Assembly (NCBI GenBank): GCA_041596515.1
Contig: JBFHIJ010000002.1
Coordinates: 86,305-150,304, forward strand
Source: JBFHIJ01 sp041596515
GTDB taxonomy: Bacteria > Bacteroidota > Ignavibacteria > Kapaibacteriales > UBA2268
Direction: 5' to 3'
DNA length: 64,000 nt
Of this stretch, positions 28,457 to 36,372 are shown one piece after another (position 1 is the first letter of the stretch; each line of letters opens with the position of its first letter). The notes beneath the pieces were generated by a model. That model was not told the origin of the DNA. It was given only the letters and a program-made list of their open reading frames with translations, and made no database searches. The position numbers and the translations under genes are program-made.

Positions 28457-28765
28457 CCCGTCCTAAAAAGAGTTGACGCAAAAGGATGGTATAATGCCAG
28501 AACAACAAAACGCTGAAAAAATCAAGCGTACTCAAAAAGATTATATTTTGGCTTTCAAATTGCATGTAGTAGATGAAGAAAAAGGCTACTTAACCTGCAA
28601 CAAACACAACGAAAATAAGGCATACTAGGTCGTTTAACAGTTTTAGGATGGTTAAGGAAGCACGGTTAGATACTGAGGTCAATATGAAACAGGAACCTAT
28701 ACCAAACAAGCAGATAAAAGCACTTGAAAAGCGAATAAAGGAAATAGAACAGAAATAGAACAGAT
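28457..28765 (+). mobile_element. Decayed IS3-type insertion sequence remnant (left end and part of orfA)
   Basis: The left-end block CCCGTCCTAAAAAGAGTTGA at 28457-28476 and the following bases match the IS end at 63865-64000 almost base for base for about 130 bases. After that the coding sequence decays, and the element stops about 28765, with no orfB transposase. This stretch lies between the convergent nuoI and fumC units. Confidence 0.85.
28494..28758 (+). pseudogene. Broken orfA (IS3-type helix-turn-helix protein)
   Basis: Starts with MPEQQNAEKIKRTQKDY, nearly identical to the copy at 63902. It has lost one codon (Val) near residue 29, then stops early at about residue 45. Fragments in other frames (TVLGWLRKHG, then MKQEPIPNKQIKALEKRIK) show the remainder of an IS3-type OrfA with frameshifts. 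OrfA normally supplies the DNA-binding part of the OrfAB transposase. Not functional. Confidence 0.85.
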
Positions 28766-28776
28766 TTACATTATCA

Positions 28777-28811
28777 AAAGGTACAATCTTATATTACAGG
28801 ATTGTACCTTT
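28777..28811. terminator. Bidirectional terminator between the IS remnant and fumC
   Basis: AAAGGTACAATC (28777-28788) pairs perfectly with GATTGTACCTTT (28800-28811), with an 11-base loop. It lies 21 bases beyond the fumC stop and can serve the minus-strand fumC transcript. Confidence 0.8.
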
Positions 28812-28831
28812 GTATATCAAAATAGAATTGA

Positions 28832-30226
28832 TTACTTCACATTAGGTGAAGTCATTTCTTCAGGTTTAACTTTAGCATCAAACTCTTCTGCAGATAAAAT
28901 ACCTAATTCAACAGCAGATTCTTTCAAAGTGCCTCCTGTTTTATGTGCATGTTTTGCAATTTTAGCAGCATTATCATATCCTATATGGGGATTTAAAGCT
29001 GTAACGAGCATTAATGTATTATGTAGCAAGTAATCAATTTTTTCTTTATTTGGTTGAATGCCAACAGCGCAGTGCTCATTGAACATGAGCATAGTATCTG
29101 AAAGCAAGCGTGAACTCTGCAAGAAGTTATATATCATTACAGGTTTGAAAACGTTTAATTCAAAATTACCTTGTGAGCCTGCAAAATTGATAGTTGCATC
29201 ATTTCCCATTACTTGCGCACATACCATAGTCATTGCTTCAGATTGAGTTGGATTGACTTTGCCCGGCATAATAGATGAGCCTGGTTCATTTTCCGGAATA
29301 GTAAGTTCTCCAATGCCACAACGAGGACCTGAAGCTAACCAACGTACATCATTTGCTATTTTCATCAGAGAGGCAGCCAATGTTTTTAAAGCACCGTGTG
29401 CAAATACTATTGCATCATGAGCAGCAAGGGCTTCAAATTTATTTGGAGCAGAAACAAAAGGTAAACCTGCAAGTTCTGCTATTTGAGCAGCAGAAGTTTT
29501 AGCAAAATCAGGATGAGAGTTCAAACCGGTTCCAACTGCAGTTCCACCTAAAGCTAATTCATATAATCCAGGTAAAACAAGATTAACTCTATTAATAGCG
29601 TTGTCGAGCTGTTGGACCCAGCCGGAAACTTCTTGGCCTAAAGTCAAAGGAACTGCATCTTGTAAGTGAGTACGACCAACTTTGATAATGTCTTTAAACT
29701 CTTTGGATTTAGCTTTTAAAGTATCTCTTAGCTGTTTGATTGCCGGTAGCAAGCGTTTGTTCAAGTCTTCTGCAGCAGCGATGTGCATGGCAGTAGGGAA
29801 CGTATCGTTAGAGCTTTGTGATTTATTGACATCATCATTTGGATGAACAGGAGTTTTGCTTCCCATCACTCCACCTGCTATTTCAATAGCTCTATTTGCG
29901 ATAACCTCATTAGAATTCATATTAGATTGAGTACCAGAGCCAGTTTGCCAAATCGCGAGTGGAAAGTGAGCATCTAATTTGCCTTCAATAACTTCGTCAG
30001 CAGCTTTACATATTAAATCACAAGTATCTTGTTTTAGCACCCCTAATTTAGCATTTGTCAATGCAGCAGCTTTTTTTAAAATACCCATACCTCTGATTAC
30101 TTCGCGTGGCATTTTTTCTATACCAATATCAAAATGAATTAAAGATCTTGCAGACTGTGCACCATAGTATACGCTTGCAGGTACTTGAATTTCACCCATT
30201 GAATCTTTTTCAATTCTCATTGACAT
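28832..30226 (-). CDS. fumC: Class II fumarate hydratase
   Basis: Reversibly hydrates fumarate to L-malate in the TCA cycle, as an iron-independent tetramer. The 464 residues match FumC. The superfamily signature GSSIMPGKVNPTQSEAM is intact and holds the catalytic Ser loop. Other features are the N-terminal GEIQVPASVYYGAQSARS, the GSGTQSNMNSNEVIANRA stretch that binds substrate, and VGRTHLQDAVPLTLGQE with the catalytic His. A single minus-strand gene with AAGGAA upstream of its start. Confidence 0.97.
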   Translation of the reverse strand: MSMRIEKDSMGEIQVPASVYYGAQSARSLIHFDIGIEKMPREVIRGMGILKKAAALTNAKLGVLKQDTCDLICKAADEVIEGKLDAHFPLAIWQTGSGTQSNMNSNEVIANRAIEIAGGVMGSKTPVHPNDDVNKSQSSNDTFPTAMHIAAAEDLNKRLLPAIKQLRDTLKAKSKEFKDIIKVGRTHLQDAVPLTLGQEVSGWVQQLDNAINRVNLVLPGLYELALGGTAVGTGLNSHPDFAKTSAAQIAELAGLPFVSAPNKFEALAAHDAIVFAHGALKTLAASLMKIANDVRWLASGPRCGIGELTIPENEPGSSIMPGKVNPTQSEAMTMVCAQVMGNDATINFAGSQGNFELNVFKPVMIYNFLQSSRLLSDTMLMFNEHCAVGIQPNKEKIDYLLHNTLMLVTALNPHIGYDNAAKIAKHAHKTGGTLKESAVELGILSAEEFDAKVKPEEMTSPNVK

Positions 30227-30396
30227 TATTATTGTTCCTTAAATAGTTTTGTGTATTTTGTTATTGTAATCACGTATAGACAAAATACATATTATTGTAT
30301 CAATTCAAAAGTGCATAAGATAAGCAGTTTAAAGAATTAGTATTTATCTAATTATTGGATAATATGTATTTCACCATCAAGTGTAGCAAATACCCA

Positions 30397-30404
30397 TATA
30401 TTTG
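30397..30404 (+). promoter_or_regulatory. Putative -7 element of the flhF operon
   Basis: TATATTTG, 72 bases upstream of flhF and the only perfect TAnnTTTG match found in the fumC-flhF gap. No clear TTG at the expected spacing. Confidence 0.45.
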
Positions 30405-30476
30405 TATTACAACTAAGTATTCATTAGAATGGCACGATTTTTTCTAATTACAACAAAAATTCTATAAGATATCTCT

Positions 30477-31604
30477 ATGAAAATTAAAAAGTACATAGCA
30501 AATACCCTTACCGAAGGTAAGCGACATATAATAGCTGAGTTGGGTGAAGAGGCTGTTATACTATCTTCTCGATCTGTAAGTATTCCGGAAACAGGAGAGG
30601 AGGGTGTTGAAATTGTTGCAGCAATAGATGAAAAGCAAGATGCTTCAAAATTAGTTGAAGACAAAAGGTCTGCTTTAATCAAAGCTCTTACAAGAAAAAA
30701 AGCTGTTAATAGTGACCAATCTAATGTTTCAGAAAGTAGCGATTTAAGAGAAGAAATCGAAAATATTAAAGATTTAGTTTCTGAAATATCTGAGAGTATG
30801 AAATACCGCTATCGTGGATTTCTCAATGATGGCTTTGCAAAACTATATAAAAATCTGATAGATGGTGGGCTTATAGAGAAGTATGCTTTAGAAGTTGTGG
30901 CGAGAGTATCATCCTATAATCAAAACGCTAAATATGAAGAAGCGTTTGCAACTGCGAGGAAATTAGTTGTAGAACGAATAGATACTATAAGACCACTTGT
31001 CAAGAAAGACAAAAGGCAAGTCGTAGTATTTATCGGACATAGCGGAGTCGGCAAAACTAGCAGTTTGGTAAAAATTGCAGTAGTCAATAAGATATTAAGT
31101 AAATCAAATATATTATTAGTTTCTGCGGATACTTATAAAGTAGGTGGGGCAGAGCAGTTACAAACTTTTGCATCCATCGTATCAATGCCTTATAAATCCG
31201 TTTATAAATCTGAAGATTTGTCAAAACTACTTAAAGAAGAAACCGACAGAGACTTTATTTTTATTGATACTTCAGGAAAGAGCTATAAAGATTCTGATTA
31301 TATTCAAGAATTGAAATCATTTTTGGATGTTATACAAGATCCCATTATATATTTAGTAGAAAGTGCTGCAGTTAATAGAAAAACATTTGAAATATCTATC
31401 AAAACATATGATAAATTTAATCCTAAAGGGCTAATCCTAACTAAACTGGATGAGTCAGAGGAGATAGGTTCTATAGTACCAATTTTATCAAGAAGTGATT
31501 TGCCTATTGTATATATGTCATCTGGGCAAAGAATACCTGAAGATTTAGAGCCTGCGGACAGGGCTAAACTGAGTAAATTAATATTACCGGATGAGGTAGT
31601 TTAG
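30477..31604 (+). CDS. flhF: Flagellar biosynthesis GTPase FlhF
   Basis: SRP-family GTPase that directs flagellar placement and assembly at the membrane. In 375 residues it has the FlhF-specific N-terminal domain (KYIANTLTEGK, then AVILSSRSV), a helical linker, and the NG GTPase domain: Walker A GHSGVGKTSS at about 187-196, VSADTYKVGGAEQLQ (G2), FIDTSGKS (G3) and LTKLDESEEIG (G4). flhG follows 5 bases later, the classic pair. No structural flagellar genes lie in the window. Confidence 0.95.
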   Translation: MKIKKYIANTLTEGKRHIIAELGEEAVILSSRSVSIPETGEEGVEIVAAIDEKQDASKLVEDKRSALIKALTRKKAVNSDQSNVSESSDLREEIENIKDLVSEISESMKYRYRGFLNDGFAKLYKNLIDGGLIEKYALEVVARVSSYNQNAKYEEAFATARKLVVERIDTIRPLVKKDKRQVVVFIGHSGVGKTSSLVKIAVVNKILSKSNILLVSADTYKVGGAEQLQTFASIVSMPYKSVYKSEDLSKLLKEETDRDFIFIDTSGKSYKDSDYIQELKSFLDVIQDPIIYLVESAAVNRKTFEISIKTYDKFNPKGLILTKLDESEEIGSIVPILSRSDLPIVYMSSGQRIPEDLEPADRAKLSKLILPDEVV

Positions 31605-31609
31605 TAGAA

Positions 31610-32398
31610 ATGAATAGCTTACAGAAAAATATAGTGGCTGTAAAAGAAACCAAAATACCTTATGTAATAACAGTATGTAGTGGCAAGGGTGGAGTAGGTA
31701 AAAGTGTATTATCTGCTAATATTGCAAATTTACTTGCTTTCAATCAGCAAAAAGTATTAATTTGGGATGCTGATATGCTATTCCCAAATCTACATTTGCT
31801 TTTGGGTGTAGAACCACCGGTAAGAGCAACAGATTTATATGCCGGAAGAGTATCGGCAGTGCAAACTATTTATGGGATAAAGAAAAATTTAGATTTGATT
31901 GCCGACATTCCTATTTCTAATGGTAGAGATATATTTGATGGCTCTTCTATTCTGCCTGCATTTGCAGAATTGATTTCTTTGACAGATTATGATTATATAA
32001 TTTTTGATACTGCTGCCGGTGCTTCCACGGAGGTGTTAAATGCATGTAGTATATCGGATTTAACTGTAGTTACTGTAACGGACGAACCTACTACTCTTTT
32101 AGATGCGTATGCACTAATTAAAATATTAAGAGAGCAGGTAAAAGATGAGAAAATTCAACTTTTAGTCAATAATGTAATAGATTTTGAAGATGCTGAAGAT
32201 ATTTCTACTAAGTTAAATTCTGCAACAAAAGAGTTTCTAGATAATAAATTTGCAATATTCGGATATGTTCCTTATGATAGGAATATACGTCAATCTATAT
32301 TGCAACAAGTATTGTATACTGATATATATACAGATTCAGAAGTGTATTTTGCAATCAAAAAGATTACTGATTCTATTTTAGCAAAAATACATAATTAA
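31610..32398 (+). CDS. flhG: MinD/ParA-type ATPase FlhG (FleN/YlxH)
   Basis: Partner and activator of FlhF that limits flagellar number. The 262 residues show the deviant Walker A CSGKGGVGKSVLSANIAN (about 23-40), WDADMLFPNLHLLLG, the Walker B-like IIFDTAAGAS segment, and VTVTDEPTTLLDAYALIK, as in the MinD superfamily. It lies just after flhF in an operon that also encodes a FliA-type sigma factor, which argues for FlhG rather than a chromosome-partitioning ParA. A C-terminal amphipathic helix probably mediates membrane binding (inference). Confidence 0.93.
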   Translation: MNSLQKNIVAVKETKIPYVITVCSGKGGVGKSVLSANIANLLAFNQQKVLIWDADMLFPNLHLLLGVEPPVRATDLYAGRVSAVQTIYGIKKNLDLIADIPISNGRDIFDGSSILPAFAELISLTDYDYIIFDTAAGASTEVLNACSISDLTVVTVTDEPTTLLDAYALIKILREQVKDEKIQLLVNNVIDFEDAEDISTKLNSATKEFLDNKFAIFGYVPYDRNIRQSILQQVLYTDIYTDSEVYFAIKKITDSILAKIHN

Positions 32399-32452
32399 CA
32401 CTATCGTTTTATAAATAGGCAATGGATTGCCCAATAATTCAGGTTATATGAT

Positions 32453-33307
32453 ATGGCTACTGAAAAAAAACTGATGACACCTGAAGAGAAAAAAAGAGAA
32501 AAGGAAAGGCTCGCTTTAGAAAAAGCAGAATTGGCTGAGAGGGAAAAGCGTAAAAAGGATAGACTAAATCGTAAGAAAAAAAGAGAAGCAAAGCTAAAAA
32601 AGAAGATAAACAAAGAAAAAAAGAGAATAAAAAAAGAGATTAATTTCCCTTATAAAATTCTAAATCTTGCTATAGCTTTATTTACGCTTTTAATTTTGAT
32701 ATTTTTTCTTTTTGCTACAGATATGAGTTTGGTGTCAATATTAAAATGGACTGCTTTTTTATTGCTTGTCCAATATCTAATATTTGGTGGAGCAATGTCT
32801 GCTTATGTTTATATGTTAGCAGAAGATAAGAAATTAGAATTGAAAGAAAAAGCAAAACAAGATATTTTGGATCAAAAAATTGAAGAAGATGTTATAAAAC
32901 AACAAGAATTGCAAGAACTTCAAGATTTGGAAAAAGAGATTAAAGAGAAAAGACTTGCTGAAACTCTTAAACTTAAAAATCAATCTCAAAAAGAGTTGCA
33001 AGCTTCTAATGATACCGTGAATTTTGATTTAGATAGTCAGGCTCTACCTGAAACCGATTTAGATAATCCTGCACTTCCCGAATTTCATGAGCCTAAAGAG
33101 CATTTTGATGTAGAAATAAATGATGTAACTGATAGCTATGATGATTCTATAGTAGCAAAGATACCAAAAGTTAAAGATTATGAAAACGTAGAATTAGATT
33201 CTGAAGAAAATGATCAAGAGAATCAAGATAATAATTTGGAACAGAAAGAGTTCATTGCTTTTGAGGATTACCCTGATTTAGAACAACATAATAAAAATGA
33301 TAAATAA
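32453..33307 (+). CDS. Charged, two-TM membrane protein of unknown function in the flagellar regulatory operon
   Basis: 284 residues with no family I recognise. Residues 1-65 are extremely Lys/Glu-rich and probably form a coiled coil. Two hydrophobic helices follow (69-88 and 95-121), with little between them. The rest is acidic, starting with a coiled-coil-like region (about 125-180) and ending in a disordered, Asp/Glu-rich tail. Both ends are probably cytoplasmic (inference). It lies between flhG and the sigma factor, 54 bases after flhG and 18 bases before the next gene. A role in placing or scaffolding the polar apparatus would be speculation. Confidence 0.7.
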   Translation: MATEKKLMTPEEKKREKERLALEKAELAEREKRKKDRLNRKKKREAKLKKKINKEKKRIKKEINFPYKILNLAIALFTLLILIFFLFATDMSLVSILKWTAFLLLVQYLIFGGAMSAYVYMLAEDKKLELKEKAKQDILDQKIEEDVIKQQELQELQDLEKEIKEKRLAETLKLKNQSQKELQASNDTVNFDLDSQALPETDLDNPALPEFHEPKEHFDVEINDVTDSYDDSIVAKIPKVKDYENVELDSEENDQENQDNNLEQKEFIAFEDYPDLEQHNKNDK

Positions 33308-33325
33308 TAAGGTTTATCTTTATAT

Positions 33326-34114
33326 ATGGCAAAAAAAAATGTAGATATGACTGAGGTATGGAATGATTTATTTATTTCCGAATACCAAGACAAAAATGCT
33401 TTTGATAAGTTAGTGATTAATTATGTGTGGCTGATAAAATATGTTATACAACAAATGCACTTACCGGGAAATTCTTTTCTGTCAGAAGATGATTTTTTAA
33501 ATTTTGGTATTCTTGGACTCTATGAATCTATAAAAAGATATGACCCTGAGCGAGGAGTTAAATTCGAATCTTATGCCATCCCAAGGATAAGAGGTATTAT
33601 TCAAGATGAACTAAGAAAGCTGGACTGGCTTTCAAGGACTGCAAGAAAAAAAGCTACTGATTACATAAATGCAAGCGATAAACTTAAAGCGGAAAAGGGT
33701 GGAGACGTTAGCCCTGCAGAAATAATGGAAAAGTTACAGGTCACTCCTGAGCAATATAATTCTTATCTTTCTGCAGCCGCTGCAGCTAAAGCATCATTAT
33801 CTATGAACGAGTCGTTTAGTATGCCTTTAAATATAGACGATAACGATGTAAACTTAATAGAAGAAATTCCTGATAATGAACAAATATCATCATTAGATGC
33901 AATTACTAACGAAGAGAGGTTGGAGCATCTAGTTTACCATTTGCAAGACTTACCTGAGAAGAAGAGACTTGTTGTAACTTTATACTATTACGAAGAATTG
34001 ACTTTCAAAGAAATCGGACAATTGATTAATGTTTCCGAAAGTAGAGTATGCCAGATACATGGGCAAGTTATGAAAGACCTTAGAAAAAAAATGAAAGAAT
34101 TTCAGCATGCTTAG
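33326..34114 (+). CDS. FliA/WhiG-type alternative sigma factor
   Basis: A sigma-28-type factor of 262 residues. Region 2 has YVIQQMHLPGNSFLSEDDFLNF-like sequence (read in two parts), FGILGLYESIKRYDPERGVKFE and YAIPRIRGIIQDELRKLDW, the classic FliA/WhiG motif. Region 4 ends ITLKEIG-like, LTFKEIGQLINVSESRVCQI. FliA factors drive late flagellar and chemotaxis promoters, and the flhF-flhG context fits. It could also be a general sporulation/stress-type WhiG relative; the operon makes flagellar control more likely. Its last 8 bases overlap the HDOD gene, suggesting coupled translation. Confidence 0.93.
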   Translation: MAKKNVDMTEVWNDLFISEYQDKNAFDKLVINYVWLIKYVIQQMHLPGNSFLSEDDFLNFGILGLYESIKRYDPERGVKFESYAIPRIRGIIQDELRKLDWLSRTARKKATDYINASDKLKAEKGGDVSPAEIMEKLQVTPEQYNSYLSAAAAAKASLSMNESFSMPLNIDDNDVNLIEEIPDNEQISSLDAITNEERLEHLVYHLQDLPEKKRLVVTLYYYEELTFKEIGQLINVSESRVCQIHGQVMKDLRKKMKEFQHA

Positions 34115-35066
34115 TAAAAAAGTACAAAATAAATTAGAATCTTTGAGAGATTTGCCAACTATACCTACGGTTATGTCTCAGGTTTTAGCCGCTTTAGACA
34201 ATCCAGATATCAGTGCTGCAAATCTCGCAAAAATTATTGAAAATGATCAGTCACTAACCGCTAAAGTACTGAAAGTTGCTAATTCACCTTTTTATGGTTT
34301 TGCCAGAAAAATATCTACTATTGATTTGGCTGTAGTGGTTATGGGGATAAATACTATAAAAGAAATTATTTTAAGTTTGATAATTCAAAAGTTTTTTAAT
34401 AAAATTCAAAAATCATCTTTCGATGTTAATTCATTTTGGCAGTACTCTGTTTTTTGCGGTACTTCGTCGCGAGTAATAGCGAGAAAGCTTGGTTATAGAC
34501 TCGCCGGAGAAGCTTTTGTTACTGGGCTTATGCATGATATTGGTGTATTAGTTTTAGTTGAATCTTTTTCCAAAGATTTTCTTAAAATCCGTGAGCTGCA
34601 GGAACAAAATATGTTATCTATGCCTGAAGCAGAGATGATGGTACTTGAAACAACACATGCAGAAATTGGAGCATGGATTGCAGAAAAATGGAATCTCCCA
34701 GATAGGTTATGTGTTGCAATTGCACACCATCATACCTATTTCATGGATATTATAGAAGAAAAATTTAAATCTGGCGAAGCTGTTAGTCATAAAAACTCTG
34801 ACGATACAGTATTTGGGGCTATAGATGAACCTTTGACAGCAATTGTTTCCATGTCTGAGTGGTTTGCCAAGCAGATGGGTTACATGAGCTGGGCACAAGA
34901 CCAAAAACAAGCTCCTCTTTATTTATCAAATGAAATATTCGATGGTGAAGATAATTCAGATTTTTTGGATAAAAACAGTGCTTTTACTATTTTAAAGCAG
35001 GAATTGACTGACGAATTTGAGAAAGCCTCTGTTTTTAAATCTTTTTCTAATAAATCAATAGCTTAG
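34107..35066 (+). CDS. HDOD-domain signalling protein
   Basis: 319 residues. The HDOD domain (a catalytically inert HD relative) covers about 10-210: LPTIPTVMSQVLAAL, DNPDISAANLAKIIENDQSL, VLKVANSPFYGF, and GLMHDIGVLVL, then THAEIGAWIAEKWNLP, with HHHTY following. HDOD proteins are common in chemotaxis, motility and biofilm regulation in diverse bacteria and act by protein contacts. It overlaps the sigma factor gene and is followed 6 bases later by a histidine-kinase-like gene, so it may be part of the same output circuit. Confidence 0.9.
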   Translation: MLSKKVQNKLESLRDLPTIPTVMSQVLAALDNPDISAANLAKIIENDQSLTAKVLKVANSPFYGFARKISTIDLAVVVMGINTIKEIILSLIIQKFFNKIQKSSFDVNSFWQYSVFCGTSSRVIARKLGYRLAGEAFVTGLMHDIGVLVLVESFSKDFLKIRELQEQNMLSMPEAEMMVLETTHAEIGAWIAEKWNLPDRLCVAIAHHHTYFMDIIEEKFKSGEAVSHKNSDDTVFGAIDEPLTAIVSMSEWFAKQMGYMSWAQDQKQAPLYLSNEIFDGEDNSDFLDKNSAFTILKQELTDEFEKASVFKSFSNKSIA

Positions 35067-35072
35067 GGTAAA

Positions 35073-36371
35073 ATGGCAAAAAATATTGCAAATATTGATC
35101 GTGTTAAAGCTCAGGATGATTATATCAAATCCTTAGAATTATCTGTCAAAATCCTCAGAAAAGAAGTTGATGATTTAAGAAAAAATGTTAAAGTTACTCC
35201 TCAAAACCAATACTCTTCTAACCTTCCTCATGAAGTCGATATAGACTTTCTGCGATATGCTTCTATTGAAGAAATACTAAATGAACTCCAAGTATTCTGT
35301 TCTAAAATGTTTGATTTGTTGGAGTGTAGTATTTATAGAACGAATGAGGCTAAACATATAGATTATTCTTTTGATGTCGAAAATGATTTGAAAAAAGATA
35401 TTATGAAATTGGAAGAAGAAGGCATTATTGATTGGGTATGTGAAAATAAAGAAACTGCCATTATACCTAATACGATAAATCCATCTGAAAATAATTATTT
35501 CTTTATTGCACCATTAAAACTCGCAGGTGAAAATTTTGGTGTTTTTGTAGGCAAAACTCAATTATCAAAAAATGATTTCAATGAAGAGGATATTGTAGAG
35601 ATTGAGATGATTGCTGAAAATGCAGCTGCTGCTATTTTTAATATTTTATCTATGGATACTATCGCTAATCTAAATAAACGTATGGATTTACTGAATAGGA
35701 GAATGCTGGATTCAGCAAAGTACTCTTCTTTAGGTGAACTAACTGCTTCTTTTTCTGTTGAAATTGGAGCTCCTCTTATGGTAATAAATACTAATTTGGA
35801 CTTGATGGAAAGCGGTGTAGGTAACCCAGAAAAACGCATCGAAGTAATCAAAAACGAGATTAATAAAATAGTTAAAATCAACAATAGAATCAATAAGCTA
35901 GCCAACTCTGATTATGGAAAAGAGCAGATTATATCTTTGAATATATGTTCAGTTATAGATGAAGTAATTCTCTTTACAAAAAATAAGCTTGAAAGAGAAG
36001 ATATAGAATTAGTTTCTGATTATGAAGATAACGAAATCAAGATACTTGGTATTAAATCTCATCTTGAACAAGCAATAATGAATCTCATTCTTTATTCTGC
36101 TAAATACATTCCCGATGGTGGTGCTATAACAGTCGGAGTTTATTCAAATACGGGAAATAGAATCTCTATTAATATCTCTGATAATGGAATTGGCATAGAA
36201 GACTCAGTACTTGAGAATATTTTTGAACCTTATTCGGTTGATTATTTACAGCATGGTTTGGGATTATATATATCTAAATATATAATAGAGCAGCATTATG
36301 GCAGGATAAATGTTTTATCCGAATTGAATAAAGGTACAACATTTAAAATTAGTTTTCCCGGAGTGAAATGA
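35073..36371 (+). CDS. GAF-histidine-kinase-like protein lacking the phospho-acceptor His (probable pseudokinase)
   Basis: 432 residues. An N-terminal coiled coil (20-40), a GAF-like domain (about 62-192), a dimerisation helix and a HATPase-like domain (290-430). The H-box reads SLGELTASFSVEIGAPL: the phospho-acceptor His is Val229. In the N-box (QAIMNLILYSAKY) the metal-binding Asn is Tyr341. The G1 box SDNGIGIEDS and the G2-like HGLGLYISK remain, so a nucleotide may still bind. It is soluble, with no TM helix. It sits between the HDOD protein and a membrane-anchored protein. Probably a scaffold or sensor with no autokinase activity (inference). Confidence 0.85.
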   Translation: MAKNIANIDRVKAQDDYIKSLELSVKILRKEVDDLRKNVKVTPQNQYSSNLPHEVDIDFLRYASIEEILNELQVFCSKMFDLLECSIYRTNEAKHIDYSFDVENDLKKDIMKLEEEGIIDWVCENKETAIIPNTINPSENNYFFIAPLKLAGENFGVFVGKTQLSKNDFNEEDIVEIEMIAENAAAAIFNILSMDTIANLNKRMDLLNRRMLDSAKYSSLGELTASFSVEIGAPLMVINTNLDLMESGVGNPEKRIEVIKNEINKIVKINNRINKLANSDYGKEQIISLNICSVIDEVILFTKNKLEREDIELVSDYEDNEIKILGIKSHLEQAIMNLILYSAKYIPDGGAITVGVYSNTGNRISINISDNGIGIEDSVLENIFEPYSVDYLQHGLGLYISKYIIEQHYGRINVLSELNKGTTFKISFPGVK

Positions 36372-36372
36372 T

